Program-made: the position numbers and the translations under genes | Shown: positions 50,937 through 59,634 of the stretch, piece after piece | How the letters are laid out: each line of letters starts with the position of its first letter | Numbering within the stretch: position 1 is the first letter of the stretch | The notes under the pieces: generated by a model | Told to the model about the DNA's origin: nothing | Databases searched by the model: none | Seen by the model: only the letters and a program-made list of their open reading frames with translations | Assembly (NCBI GenBank): GCA_964488555.1 | Contig: CAZAUF010000007.1 | Span: 1-64,000, forward strand | Direction: 5' to 3' | DNA length: 64,000 bases | Source of the DNA: UBA2112 sp964488555 | GTDB taxonomy: Bacteria > Patescibacteriota > Saccharimonadia > Saccharimonadales > Saccharimonadaceae

Positions 50937-51945
50937 TGTCGTACAACTCAATTATAGCATTCGCCAATGCTTGTGGGTCGTGTCGGATAAACGATCGAGT
51001 CACGGGCAGTTTGTCACTTTCGTGCGACTGCGCGACACCTGCCAAAAAGTTGCCACCTATTGCATGGTAGTGCATCGTTTTCATCTTGTCTTCGTCAGCC
51101 TCGACGACAAAAGCACCCTCTGTTTCACGATACTTTTCAGCCAGCTCATCGCTTGGCACTTGCTGGTTATATAGGACATAGTCCAGCACCGAGCCACCGG
51201 CGAACCGCTCAATTTCGGCGGCGTGGTCGCTGACAGAAAAGCCGTCGGTCTGACCGCGCTTCGTCACTAGATTCGTGACATATACAACCGCAGCACTAGT
51301 CGAGCGCAGTGCTTCACCTACCTCATCGATGATAAGCAGCGGACCAAGTGACGTATAGAGGTCACCTGGTGCGACAACAACCAAGTCAGCTTCCTTGATC
51401 GCTTGGATCGCCAATGGGTTAGCCTTCGCTTCCGGCACAAGGGAAAGCGTCGCAGTGCGCGGATCATTCCGGAAATACTGCGCATCAATAACCCTTTCTC
51501 CATGTAGTGTGACCGTGGCGTCCTGCCACTCCATCTTAAGGCGGACGTCGTCAAGCGTGACTGGCAATACCCTACCCTGCACATTCAAGATTTCTGAAGC
51601 CGTCTCGACCGCCTCCCCGAAGTTACCCGTTACCTTTTCGAGCGCGCTCAAAAATACATTGCCAAACGCATGACCCTGGAAGGTCCCCTCTTCGAACCGA
51701 TAATTAAATAGATCTCTCAATTTCGGTGACCGACTGAGTGCCACAAGGCACTGCCTCACATCTCCAGGAGGAAGTACACCGAGCTCATCTCGCAAGACTC
51801 CGGTGCTGCCGCCATCATCAACCATATTGACAAGTGCAGTCAGACGATCCGTCTTGTGTTTGAGTGCGCTAAGTAAGGTAAAGCTACCCGTGCCGCCACC
51901 AATAACAACAATTTTGTAGCCGACAGAAGGTGCTCGTTCTTGCAT
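50917..51945 (-). CDS. yvcK: YvcK/CofD-like protein
   Basis: The start at 51945 yields 342 residues. KIVVIGGGTGSFTLLSALK, VNMVDDGGSTGVLRDELGVLPPGDVRQCLVALS and VVVAPGDLYTSLGPLLI are the YvcK family blocks. YvcK binds UDP-sugars and is needed for proper cell shape and gluconeogenic growth in other bacteria. TGATATACT on the reverse strand ends seven bases before the ATG. It shares a symmetric divergent promoter with the LssY_C gene. Confidence 0.92.
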   Translation of the reverse strand: MQERAPSVGYKIVVIGGGTGSFTLLSALKHKTDRLTALVNMVDDGGSTGVLRDELGVLPPGDVRQCLVALSRSPKLRDLFNYRFEEGTFQGHAFGNVFLSALEKVTGNFGEAVETASEILNVQGRVLPVTLDDVRLKMEWQDATVTLHGERVIDAQYFRNDPRTATLSLVPEAKANPLAIQAIKEADLVVVAPGDLYTSLGPLLIIDEVGEALRSTSAAVVYVTNLVTKRGQTDGFSVSDHAAEIERFAGGSVLDYVLYNQQVPSDELAEKYRETEGAFVVEADEDKMKTMHYHAIGGNFLAGVAQSHESDKLPVTRSFIRHDPQALANAIIELYDNARNQN

Positions 51946-51950
51946 AGTCT

Positions 51951-51980
51951 CCAGTATATCACCTGGACTTGATATACTGG
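51951..51980. promoter_or_regulatory. Symmetric divergent promoter (yvcK / LssY_C gene)
   Basis: CCAGTATATCA (51951-51961) and TGATATACTGG (51970-51980) are perfect inverted copies separated by 8 bases. Each copy contains an outward-facing extended -10 (TGATATACT) seven or eight bases from a start codon. The two promoters overlap, so they should exclude each other, and the dyad could be an operator. Confidence 0.7.
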
Positions 51981-51986
51981 ATACCA

Positions 51987-52847
51987 ATGATTCCATTTAT
52001 ATTTCGCACGTTGTGGCGTCTTATCATTTTATTGCTCGGCATCGCATCGCTCTATGTTCTTGCCACCATGCTCTGGCCCGAAGACGGCAGTCGAGTTGCT
52101 GCGTTTGTCGCCTTGCTAATCATATATTGCTTGATGGCATACATCGTTATACCCGCGCTTATGCGCCTGTTTCACGTGTTTATGCACCCCGACCACATCC
52201 CTCTTTATGTAACGACAGGAGACGGCTGGCCGTCCGATCCTGTCAATCTGGCGATAATAGCCAAAAATCAACGACAACTTGTCAACGCGATGAAACAAGC
52301 AGGTTGGTATAAATCTGATCCTTTGACATTTAAAAATGGTTTTCGCGAAGTCATATCTATTTTATTCAACACCTCTTACCCGGAAGCTCCCTTGAGCAAC
52401 CTCTACCTCTTTGATCGTCCGCACGACGTAGCGTTTGCTATACCAACCAACAAAAACAACAGCGCGCGCACGCGCCATCACGTGAGGTTTTGGCGTCTTC
52501 AGAAACCGCACACCGAAACGCGTCACGCATCACACTATGATTTCTGGCGCGATAAATTGCGACATATACTCCATCTGGAAAAAGAAATTTGGATTGGTGC
52601 CGCGACCGAAGATATACGCATTGTCGATATTCAGTGGCGCACAGGTCAACTGACACATGGCGTCAGTCACGAAGCTGAGAAAGAGCGTGATTTCGTTATC
52701 CAAACCTTGCAAGATGCCAAACTCGTTAAGTCCGTGCAGACAACCGTTCCTGGCGAACAGCTGCGATTTAGAGGTCAGTCGTTTCGAACTTTTTACACGA
52801 CAGATGGAAGTATTAAGATAGCACAAATCAAAAAACCTCGTGTATAG
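51987..52847 (+). CDS. LssY C-terminal domain membrane protein
   Basis: The start at 51987 gives 286 residues. Two N-terminal helices (about 3-27 and 34-57) precede the LssY_C domain: VTTGDGWPSDPVNLAIIAKNQRQL, AMKQAGWYKSDPLTFKN, YPEAPLSNLYLFDRPHDVAFAIP and RHHVRFWRL. The domain is of unknown activity and often lies next to PAP2-type phosphatases or lipid enzymes, none of which is near here. Confidence 0.85.
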   Translation: MIPFIFRTLWRLIILLLGIASLYVLATMLWPEDGSRVAAFVALLIIYCLMAYIVIPALMRLFHVFMHPDHIPLYVTTGDGWPSDPVNLAIIAKNQRQLVNAMKQAGWYKSDPLTFKNGFREVISILFNTSYPEAPLSNLYLFDRPHDVAFAIPTNKNNSARTRHHVRFWRLQKPHTETRHASHYDFWRDKLRHILHLEKEIWIGAATEDIRIVDIQWRTGQLTHGVSHEAEKERDFVIQTLQDAKLVKSVQTTVPGEQLRFRGQSFRTFYTTDGSIKIAQIKKPRV

Positions 52848-52856
52848 TATTTAAGC

Positions 52857-53401
52857 ATGAAGACACCCGACAAGTACTCATTGTGGCTCGTTCCGCAAGG
52901 CAGCGAAGGTGAAAAGTTGCAAAATTTCGTCAATACACTTGCCCAAAAATATAACGCACCTGTTTTTGTACCACACCTGACTTTAGTTGCTAATATTTTT
53001 ATACCCTCTGAGCATGCATACGACTCACTTGAGGACCGCGTCGAAAAACTTGCCAAATCTCGGCTAAACCATTCGACCTAACGCTCAAAGGATTTGACTA
53101 TACAGACGAAGAGTTCAGATGCCTCTTTCTTTTAGCCAAACCATCAGATGAGCTTAGTCTTACCTATACATTAGCAAGCGACCACTTCCCTCAGGTAAAT
53201 GATGAACACTTCAAATCTATGCCTCACATGAGCGTTCTTTACGGCAGCTTCGGCTCGGATATCAAAAAAGCTATTATTGATGAGTACCAAGCGTCACCCA
53301 TAGCAGATATCACTTTTGCCATTAACTCTTTTGATCTCTATCTCACAAATTCGCCGATAGAAAGCTGGCAACTGAAAAAGCAGTTTTTGTTAGACGCATA
53401 G
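52857..53401 (+). pseudogene. 2H phosphoesterase (2'-5' RNA ligase/CPDase-like), frameshifted
   Basis: The first frame (52857-53081) encodes a start with VFVPHLTLV, the first HxT motif. From about 53064 another frame continues through FDLTLKGFDYTDEEF and MPHMSVLYG, the second HxS motif, to the stop at 53401. Joined, they make about 181 residues, the usual size of cyclic-phosphodiesterase-type 2H enzymes. A one-base deletion or a -1 shift near 53061-53070 explains it. Both catalytic histidines survive, so a sequencing error or recent mutation is likely. Confidence 0.75.
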
Positions 53402-53444
53402 TGCGCGCCCATCGACCATGCATTGTGAGCGATGACGAAAGCAA

Positions 53445-54971
53445 TCAGCTCACAACCACTTCTTCGCCAAAGTGTTTTTGCAAACGCATAACGATGCTGT
53501 TTTCATGACGACCAAATTTTTTGCTCAGCTTTTTCAAACTGACACCGTTTTGAAAATCAAGCTTCAGTGCCTCGTCGTCATCATGCGACCACGACCTGTA
53601 GGCATTCGGATATGTTTCGCGCATCTTTTCTATTTTTTGAGCCCAGTTACTTGCTGGTTTTGCCTTCTTTTCCAGAGGCGGTCGCGTCTTACGCTCCTCT
53701 GCCTGTTTCACAAGATGTGAAAACTTTTTGAGATCATCCATGGTCCGCGATAGCAGTTGCTGATTGATCGATCGTGCGTCTTCGCTCACCCGAAGAGCCA
53801 TACGATTCAACCCAGCCAAGTATAAGTTGTTCAAATTTTTTACTCGGCTCAATGCTACATATCCCATACCTTCGACGAAAGCTTTGCTGAGATCCATGCG
53901 AGCGGCATCAAGTGTCATGCCCTGCGACTTATGCACGGTGATAGCCCACGCAAGCCTCAAAGGAATTTGCGAGATGCTCGCACGTTTTTTATCACCGTCG
54001 CGCAGCTCCCATGTATCCGGCATCATAGTGACCGTCTTGCCGTTTCTAAATTCTACAATGGGATAATTGGTCAGTACATCAAAATCTCTGACAATCCCCA
54101 AGCTTCCATTGACATACTTGCGGTCTGCCGCATTTTTGACGGCCATGACTAGTGCACCCTCTTTTAATTTTAATTCAGCAGGAGCAAGTACTGAACGCTG
54201 GAGATTCTCTACATAATTAGCCGCACCTGTGGTCGCTTGAGCGTATGTCAACTCGTCTCCATACAGCTCTTCAAGCTTGGCTTGGTTGATACGATCAACA
54301 TCAACGTTCGTCGTATGTAGCTCAGTCAAATCTCCTTCAGGGAGCATGGCATCTCCACGCTCCAGTAGTAGCTCAGCATGTTTGCGTCGTATATCCCCTG
54401 CCCGCATAGCATCGAGAATCTCAAGCAACTGCTCATCATCTTGTCGATGCTGTTCCTGAAGATAACAAATAGTGGGATTTAGCTCGCGCCAAGCGTTGCT
54501 ATATACTACGAAACCTCCGTGTCGTGAGTTATCGCGATTGATCGGCGGTAGCTGAAAAAAGTCGCCCGACATAACAACTTGGATACCGCCGAACGGCACG
54601 TCTGGCTGCTTGCGCACCAATCGACAAGCCATGTCGACCATATCCAGCCTATAGTCGTGCAGCATGCTAATTTCATCGATAATGAGAATGTTTGTTTTTT
54701 CGATAATTTCACGCCGTCCCTTGCTCACATGATCCGCGAAACCTTGTGGAAGTTCGTCCAGCACGCCTATACCAGCCCATGCATGAATTGTCGTTCCGCC
54801 CAAATGCGTCGCAGCCAGTCCGGTAGTCGCAGTGACTGATACATGCTTACCCTCGGCTTTGGCGAGTCGTATAAACTGATTCAAAACATATGTCTTGCCA
54901 GCTCCTGCCGGACCGGTCAGTAGTACGCTCTCCCCCGAAAGCATTATCTCGAGTGCTAATGCTTGATCCAT
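53445..54971 (-). CDS. PIF1/RecD2-like helicase with C-terminal HTH
   Basis: The 508-residue SF1 helicase has Walker A GPAGAGKT (residues 20-27), TATTGLAATHLGGTTIHAWAGI (motif Ia region), NILIIDEISML (motif II), MSGDFFQLPP (motif III) and LAWAITVHKSQGMTLD near motif V/VI. The last 60 residues contain a Trp/Asp-rich helix-turn-helix (WSHDDDEALKLDFQNGVSLK). It should unwind DNA during replication or repair. TATAAT on the reverse strand ends six bases before the ATG. Confidence 0.88.
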   Translation of the reverse strand: MDQALALEIMLSGESVLLTGPAGAGKTYVLNQFIRLAKAEGKHVSVTATTGLAATHLGGTTIHAWAGIGVLDELPQGFADHVSKGRREIIEKTNILIIDEISMLHDYRLDMVDMACRLVRKQPDVPFGGIQVVMSGDFFQLPPINRDNSRHGGFVVYSNAWRELNPTICYLQEQHRQDDEQLLEILDAMRAGDIRRKHAELLLERGDAMLPEGDLTELHTTNVDVDRINQAKLEELYGDELTYAQATTGAANYVENLQRSVLAPAELKLKEGALVMAVKNAADRKYVNGSLGIVRDFDVLTNYPIVEFRNGKTVTMMPDTWELRDGDKKRASISQIPLRLAWAITVHKSQGMTLDAARMDLSKAFVEGMGYVALSRVKNLNNLYLAGLNRMALRVSEDARSINQQLLSRTMDDLKKFSHLVKQAEERKTRPPLEKKAKPASNWAQKIEKMRETYPNAYRSWSHDDDEALKLDFQNGVSLKKLSKKFGRHENSIVMRLQKHFGEEVVVS

Positions 54972-55045
54972 CCACCTATTATACCATCGACAGCCACCGA
55001 CATAAGTGCTTGCCTAAACCTTCTATATTGCTTATGCTTGATATT

Positions 55046-55657
55046 ATGAAACGACACACGGGCTACACCATCGTCGAAATACTCATCATTATATCTGTCC
55101 TAGCCATACTCGGAGCAATAGCCCTCGTCGGATGGGGGGGCGTTGTCACCTCTTCAAACGATAAAGCACGCGCTACCGATATTCGAGAATGGGTATCAGC
55201 GTTTGAGCTGTACCGCAGTCGCTATACTATCTGGCCCGTCATGCCCACTGCCAATGGTGCGGCTGGTACCGTGAGTCAATGCCTTGGCACATTTACTTCT
55301 ACAAGCGGTAAATGTGGCCAACATACCAGTAGCACAGCCGGACAATTCCTTGCCGCGTCTGCGTCTTCGAGCATGCTCTCTCGTGTCACAAAAACAGGTA
55401 GCACCCCGGTGAACGAAAGTGCTCCTATCAAAAATGGCTCACGTTCAGTCGTAGGTCCATATGTACGCGTCTCACAAAGTACCACCGCTGGAGTCGTGAC
55501 GGTCACTGCGCACTTTGTTGGGTTTTTCCAAGGCAACTGCCCTGACGGCTACACTCTTGACTCAGGCAACACTCCTTCTTCAACTATGCTGACAAATATG
55601 GGAAGTGGTGCAAAAGCCTGCGCTCTACAAAAAACATTCAGCTACAGCCCAAGCTAG
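55046..55657 (+). CDS. Type IV pilin-like protein (pseudopilin)
   Basis: The start at 55046 gives 203 residues with a class III signal MKRHTG cleaved before YTIVEILIIISVLAILGAIALVGW. Glu5 of the mature form is in the N-terminal helix. The C-terminal domain has four Cys residues that may form disulfides. TATGCT (55033-55038) with TTGCCT 17 bp upstream ends seven bases before this ATG. The in-frame ATG at 55034 is less likely. No other pilus gene is adjacent. It may serve a pilus, DNA uptake or attachment system. Confidence 0.85.
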   Translation: MKRHTGYTIVEILIIISVLAILGAIALVGWGGVVTSSNDKARATDIREWVSAFELYRSRYTIWPVMPTANGAAGTVSQCLGTFTSTSGKCGQHTSSTAGQFLAASASSSMLSRVTKTGSTPVNESAPIKNGSRSVVGPYVRVSQSTTAGVVTVTAHFVGFFQGNCPDGYTLDSGNTPSSTMLTNMGSGAKACALQKTFSYSPS

Positions 55658-57258
55658 AGATTTTGTGGTGGCATAGGGGGAGAAGAAGACGGCGGTTGAT
55701 CCTGACCTGTCGTTATGATCGATGGCGGCGTTGGTGGCTGCGGCGGTGGTAACTGTTTGTTTTTGCGACGCTTGAGTACGACAACCGCAACGACAGTGCC
55801 GATTATTACTATCCCACCTACAATCGCCAGAATGATAAGTGGCAGATTACTTTGTGCCGCATCCGCCTCTTCGGCGTCAGCTTCAGGATAAACTATCTGG
55901 TTATTTCCCTGCAGTTCCACAGATGCAAAAATCCAGTCATCAATATATCGCCTATCCCCCCAGGAGCCGGTACCGAAACTCCATGCGTGAAGACCATCGA
56001 CACTGCTCTGGCAGTCGCGTCCATCCACCGTCTCTGTGGTCAGTACCTCTCTAGCGAGCGGTGCGAGCTCTGTATCATTCCAGCACATTCTAGTCGTTGG
56101 CGCATTTTCACCGTTCAGCCTCACTAGCTCTAGCCCACCTGACCGACCTTCCACATCAGCAGCCACCAAATGAATTTCGGCAACTTTAGTAATGTTCACT
56201 TTGATACCAATAGGTTGAGAGCGCGGTATAATTTGACCCTCTCTATCAACACCTGCAAAACGAACCTGCTGTAACCCATCTGACAGTTTTTTCATCTGTT
56301 GATGCATGGTCACATCGCTTTGACCATCGAATCCACCATCGTTATCGACATCAATTTTTATCTCATACTGACCAATAAAGTTATGTAGAAAAAACGATAT
56401 CGTTCCAGACTGTTGATCCGGTGAATCATCCGCAGAAAAGTGAAGCTCGCTGAGTGACGGTCGACTGATGTTTGGCCTGACCCAGTCTTCCTGGCCATCC
56501 CATCGACTCGTCTTTGTCGGTAAATCTCCCGCTGGTTCCGCAAAGAACAATTTGTACGCATTCCCACAGACACCTAACGCTGGTGAAAAATTCGTATCAC
56601 TGATTTCCGTACTTCTGTATGCCGATTCACATTGATCTCCCTTGCGTATACCAATGGCATCTGCAGAAAGTACCGATGCGACTCCGTTATAGCCTAGTTC
56701 TGTTGATTTGTATATGTAACCATCTTCGCTGATGTAATAGTAGGTGAAATCGCCGCTATACGCAGCCGAGCTTGGCTGATAAATTGCATATCGATCCGTC
56801 CACACCCGACCATGCTTTTCGCCGTCACTACCCATGACATCAATATTCCACTCGAACAAATTCTTGCCCCAGCGAACGACAGGATGGACTTCTGGATATG
56901 GGCTGGCGTCGGACGGTGCGATAAATTGAATACGCCAAATACCACTGACGGTCGCAGTCTGGGGGGTGAAGATACACCCCTTACCAACAGCCACGTTGTT
57001 TGCAATCGTGCACTTCTGTTGCTTCACCTCGGGCCCATCAAGTGTCACCGTGACGTTCTTCTTCGTGCCGCCATCACCTTCTATTGCAGCACGCAAAAAA
57101 CTAGCACTGATTTTTTCACCACCTTTGACATAGGCATAAAACGTATTGTCAGCTTTGATAAACTGCTTAGGATCATTCGACAAGGCATAGGAACTCGTAA
57201 CGGTGACAACTGTCGCACCCACCGTCATCAGAACAATTGCTAGCAATAATCGTCGCAT
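55654..57258 (-). CDS. Surface protein with signal peptide, C-terminal anchor and proline-rich tail
   Basis: The 534-residue protein has a signal peptide (1-26), a large extracytoplasmic part and a membrane helix (about 472-495, LPLIILAIVGGIVIIGTVVAVVVL). A cytoplasmic tail of basic residues and prolines follows (about 496-534). The segment IKIDVDNDGGFDGQSD looks like a calcium-binding loop. Beta-sandwich-like repeats are likely but not assigned. It converges on the pilin gene with a 4-base overlap of stops. Role unknown; envelope attachment is a guess. Confidence 0.75.
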   Translation of the reverse strand: MRRLLLAIVLMTVGATVVTVTSSYALSNDPKQFIKADNTFYAYVKGGEKISASFLRAAIEGDGGTKKNVTVTLDGPEVKQQKCTIANNVAVGKGCIFTPQTATVSGIWRIQFIAPSDASPYPEVHPVVRWGKNLFEWNIDVMGSDGEKHGRVWTDRYAIYQPSSAAYSGDFTYYYISEDGYIYKSTELGYNGVASVLSADAIGIRKGDQCESAYRSTEISDTNFSPALGVCGNAYKLFFAEPAGDLPTKTSRWDGQEDWVRPNISRPSLSELHFSADDSPDQQSGTISFFLHNFIGQYEIKIDVDNDGGFDGQSDVTMHQQMKKLSDGLQQVRFAGVDREGQIIPRSQPIGIKVNITKVAEIHLVAADVEGRSGGLELVRLNGENAPTTRMCWNDTELAPLAREVLTTETVDGRDCQSSVDGLHAWSFGTGSWGDRRYIDDWIFASVELQGNNQIVYPEADAEEADAAQSNLPLIILAIVGGIVIIGTVVAVVVLKRRKNKQLPPPQPPTPPSIITTGQDQPPSSSPPMPPQNL

Positions 57259-57286
57259 ACTTTATAGCATAACCGTGATGGATCGC

Positions 57287-58198
57287 TTAGTAAAGCGATA
57301 CAGAGACAACTTCACCGCCTGGAAAGTGCACTTCGTCAAATAGCTCCAGTTCAGTGATCGTAAGCTTATAGAGGCGATGCTTGTTCGTACCTGCGCGTGC
57401 ACGTTCATAAAGATCAGCACCAAAACCACCATATTTTTTGCTATAACGCTCAGCTACGTATTTGATTTCATCCAGGTCAACGACTTCACTTGCAGTGCCG
57501 ACAAACTGTAATCCCATCACTGGATGGTCCACTTTCACGGCCACAGCACCTGCCACCGGTGCGTCGTTTATAGCATCCTCACTATGTCGACGGTGCGGCT
57601 CGCTCATCCAGTACACGCACTTGTTGTCATCAGATGCCACATAGTAAACACTATTGACTCGCGGGCGACCATCGTGGAGTGTTGCTAGCTGCATTGCGCG
57701 TCCAGCGGCAAAGTGCGTTTTTGCAATTTGAAACGGATCTAATTCCGTCGCATCGGATTGCTCTACTCTTTCGACCTTCGCTAACCCTTTTTCTCGAGCG
57801 ATATTCGCCCATTCGTCTGCCAACTCATTACCCTCATCGCCCTCATGACCTCGCACCCATGTCAGTGTCGCCTGCGATTGCACGTAGAGCGGATACACTT
57901 CCTGCACAATATCAAGATTTTTGATTTCTCCGTTCTTTTTCCTCCACCCATTGCGCTCCCACCCTGGAGCCCACTTAGTAATCACGTTAATCCAGAACTC
58001 ACTATCCGTATATATCTGACACTCCTGGCCGTCCGCGTCTTCCAGTGCAGCCTTGATAGCGAGCCCCTCCATACGAATATTGGTCGTTTCATCGGCTGGC
58101 TCTCCACCGATAAGATACGGTCTGTTGTCGCGAATCACGGCAAATCCACCTGGTCCAGGATTTGGACTGGCACTGCCATCAGTGTAGTAAACAATCAT
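57287..58198 (-). CDS. RNase HI fused to a pyridoxamine-phosphate-oxidase-like (FMN split-barrel) domain
   Basis: Residues 1-140 are a complete RNase HI: YYTDGSASPNPG (Asp7), Glu44 in IRMEGLAIKAAL, Asp65 in IYTDSEFWIN, and WVRGHEGDEGNELAD (His118, Asp128). Residues about 155-303 form a PNPOx-type barrel: FAAGRAMQLATLHDGRPRVNSVYYVASDDNKCVYWMSE, then VMGLQFVGTASEVVD. RNase HI cuts RNA in RNA-DNA hybrids; the second domain would bind FMN, F420 or heme. TTGAAT, 17 bp and TACCAT on the reverse strand end six bases before the ATG. Confidence 0.87.
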   Translation of the reverse strand: MIVYYTDGSASPNPGPGGFAVIRDNRPYLIGGEPADETTNIRMEGLAIKAALEDADGQECQIYTDSEFWINVITKWAPGWERNGWRKKNGEIKNLDIVQEVYPLYVQSQATLTWVRGHEGDEGNELADEWANIAREKGLAKVERVEQSDATELDPFQIAKTHFAAGRAMQLATLHDGRPRVNSVYYVASDDNKCVYWMSEPHRRHSEDAINDAPVAGAVAVKVDHPVMGLQFVGTASEVVDLDEIKYVAERYSKKYGGFGADLYERARAGTNKHRLYKLTITELELFDEVHFPGGEVVSVSLY

Positions 58199-58246
58199 TA
58201 TATAATGGTATCCCAGCTCGTACGTATATTCAACGAAGTGTCAGAT

Positions 58247-58927
58247 TCATCCTGCCGCACGAATAATCGCCGGAGCATCACACCATCGATCGACAATATA
58301 TGTCGGGTTCACTTTACTCAAATCTTCGCTGTCATGATATGACGACGTGATCGCCATGACCGCACAACGCGCACCAAGTGCCGAACGAATACCGTTCTTC
58401 GAATCCTCAAACACGAGCGACTTCGTCGCCTTTGCTTCAGTTTTTCTGAGTGCCTTCAGGTACGGTCCTGGATGAGGCTTGCCTATACGTATGTCGTTGC
58501 CAGACACGGTCACGGGGAAAAACTTTTCCAATGCGAATTGACGCAAGATAGCTTTCATAACCAGTTCATTGCTTGAAGTGACTAAGCTTTGCTTACCGTC
58601 GGTACGCCTGTTGGTCCATTTTATAAGGTCCATCGCACCTTCGATAGGCTGAATTGCACCGTCTTCAACCAAACCAATAAATGCATTCGTTTTGTGAGCG
58701 ATAAGTTCTGCCACTGATGGTATTTCGTCAGCACCATGTTTCTCTACGTGCTGAGCGTGCAGATATTTAAAAATATCTTCCGCAGTCCGACCTTTGAACC
58801 CGTCCCAAGTTGCATAATCTATATCAAGGCCATAATAACGGCAGGTATCTTTTTCGGATTCGACATGTATCGGTTCGCTATTCACGATCACGCCGTCCAT
58901 ATCATAATGAAACGCTTCGTATCTCAT
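58247..58927 (-). CDS. HAD phosphatase / beta-phosphoglucomutase-like
   Basis: This 226-residue HAD enzyme has motif I YDMDGVIVNSEP (nucleophile Asp and general-acid Asp), a helical cap, motif II SLVTSSN, Lys in GKPHPGPYLKAL and motif IV LVFEDSKNGIRSA. The layout fits the beta-phosphoglucomutase/phosphatase group acting on phosphosugars. AGGGGAG precedes the ATG. Confidence 0.88.
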   Translation of the reverse strand: MRYEAFHYDMDGVIVNSEPIHVESEKDTCRYYGLDIDYATWDGFKGRTAEDIFKYLHAQHVEKHGADEIPSVAELIAHKTNAFIGLVEDGAIQPIEGAMDLIKWTNRRTDGKQSLVTSSNELVMKAILRQFALEKFFPVTVSGNDIRIGKPHPGPYLKALRKTEAKATKSLVFEDSKNGIRSALGARCAVMAITSSYHDSEDLSKVNPTYIVDRWCDAPAIIRAAG

Positions 58928-58994
58928 ACACTTCTCCCCTTACCCCACCCTGTTCAGTGTGCGACCGATCTGGCGTCGGCAATATGTGCCGCTA

Positions 58995-59543
58995 TTATAC
59001 CAGATTTGTGTCGATTATTTCTCGTAGAGTCGGCTGTGGCTGTTGTCGACGACGTAATCGCGGCATTACGTCAAAGCGAAGGATACCGAGCATGACTGAC
59101 GAAAATGTAATCAAATCTCCCGCCAATCCCAGGTATGAGTGATTTAAAAAGTTATAGCTCATCCAAAATGGCGTAGCTAGGGGTGAAAGTGCCCGGATAT
59201 GCTGAGGATTCTTTTGCCACATGGCTGTAGTCATGATTGCCATGCCGATAAACGCCAGCATACTGGTCCAGTTTTTCCAGGTCAGAAGCGTCGCGATCAA
59301 AAGAACGGCTATTGTTACGAAATACACCCACGTATGGTGACGATAACGCTCAAACACATATCCACGGATAGCTCCGAGAAAAATTAAACCAGCAGCCGTA
59401 TATATACCTGCTATCGCGTAATAGAGCGTCCACGTAAGATTGGACGCGACCTGTATCCACAGTATTTTTCTGCGATCGTCAACTTGGAAAACCCACAAAA
59501 GCAATCCAATGCCGATAAGACCGACAATATGGTCAAGCAACAC
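58995..59543 (-). CDS. YgjV-like integral membrane protein
   Basis: The 182-residue protein has about six helices and starts with GTG after GGAGG. The patterns VASNLTWTLYYAIAGIYTAAG, FIGMAIMTTAMW and FWMSYNFLNHSYLGLAGDL match YgjV-type inner-membrane proteins, distantly PQ-loop-like. Function is unknown; PQ-loop relatives transport small molecules. Confidence 0.75.
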   Translation of the reverse strand: MLLDHIVGLIGIGLLLWVFQVDDRRKILWIQVASNLTWTLYYAIAGIYTAAGLIFLGAIRGYVFERYRHHTWVYFVTIAVLLIATLLTWKNWTSMLAFIGMAIMTTAMWQKNPQHIRALSPLATPFWMSYNFLNHSYLGLAGDLITFSSVMLGILRFDVMPRLRRRQQPQPTLREIIDTNLV

Positions 59544-59634
59544 CTAGTTTTTCCTCCACTTTTCTTTTTTTGCGTGTGGTGTAGCCTTACTATAGCACGG
59601 TTGTCGAATTTAATACGTTGTGGAATTAGTATTG

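Noticed and set aside
50969..51584. Open frames opposite yvcK and other long genes
   Set aside because: They mirror the codon pattern of the real gene on the opposite strand and lack start signals.
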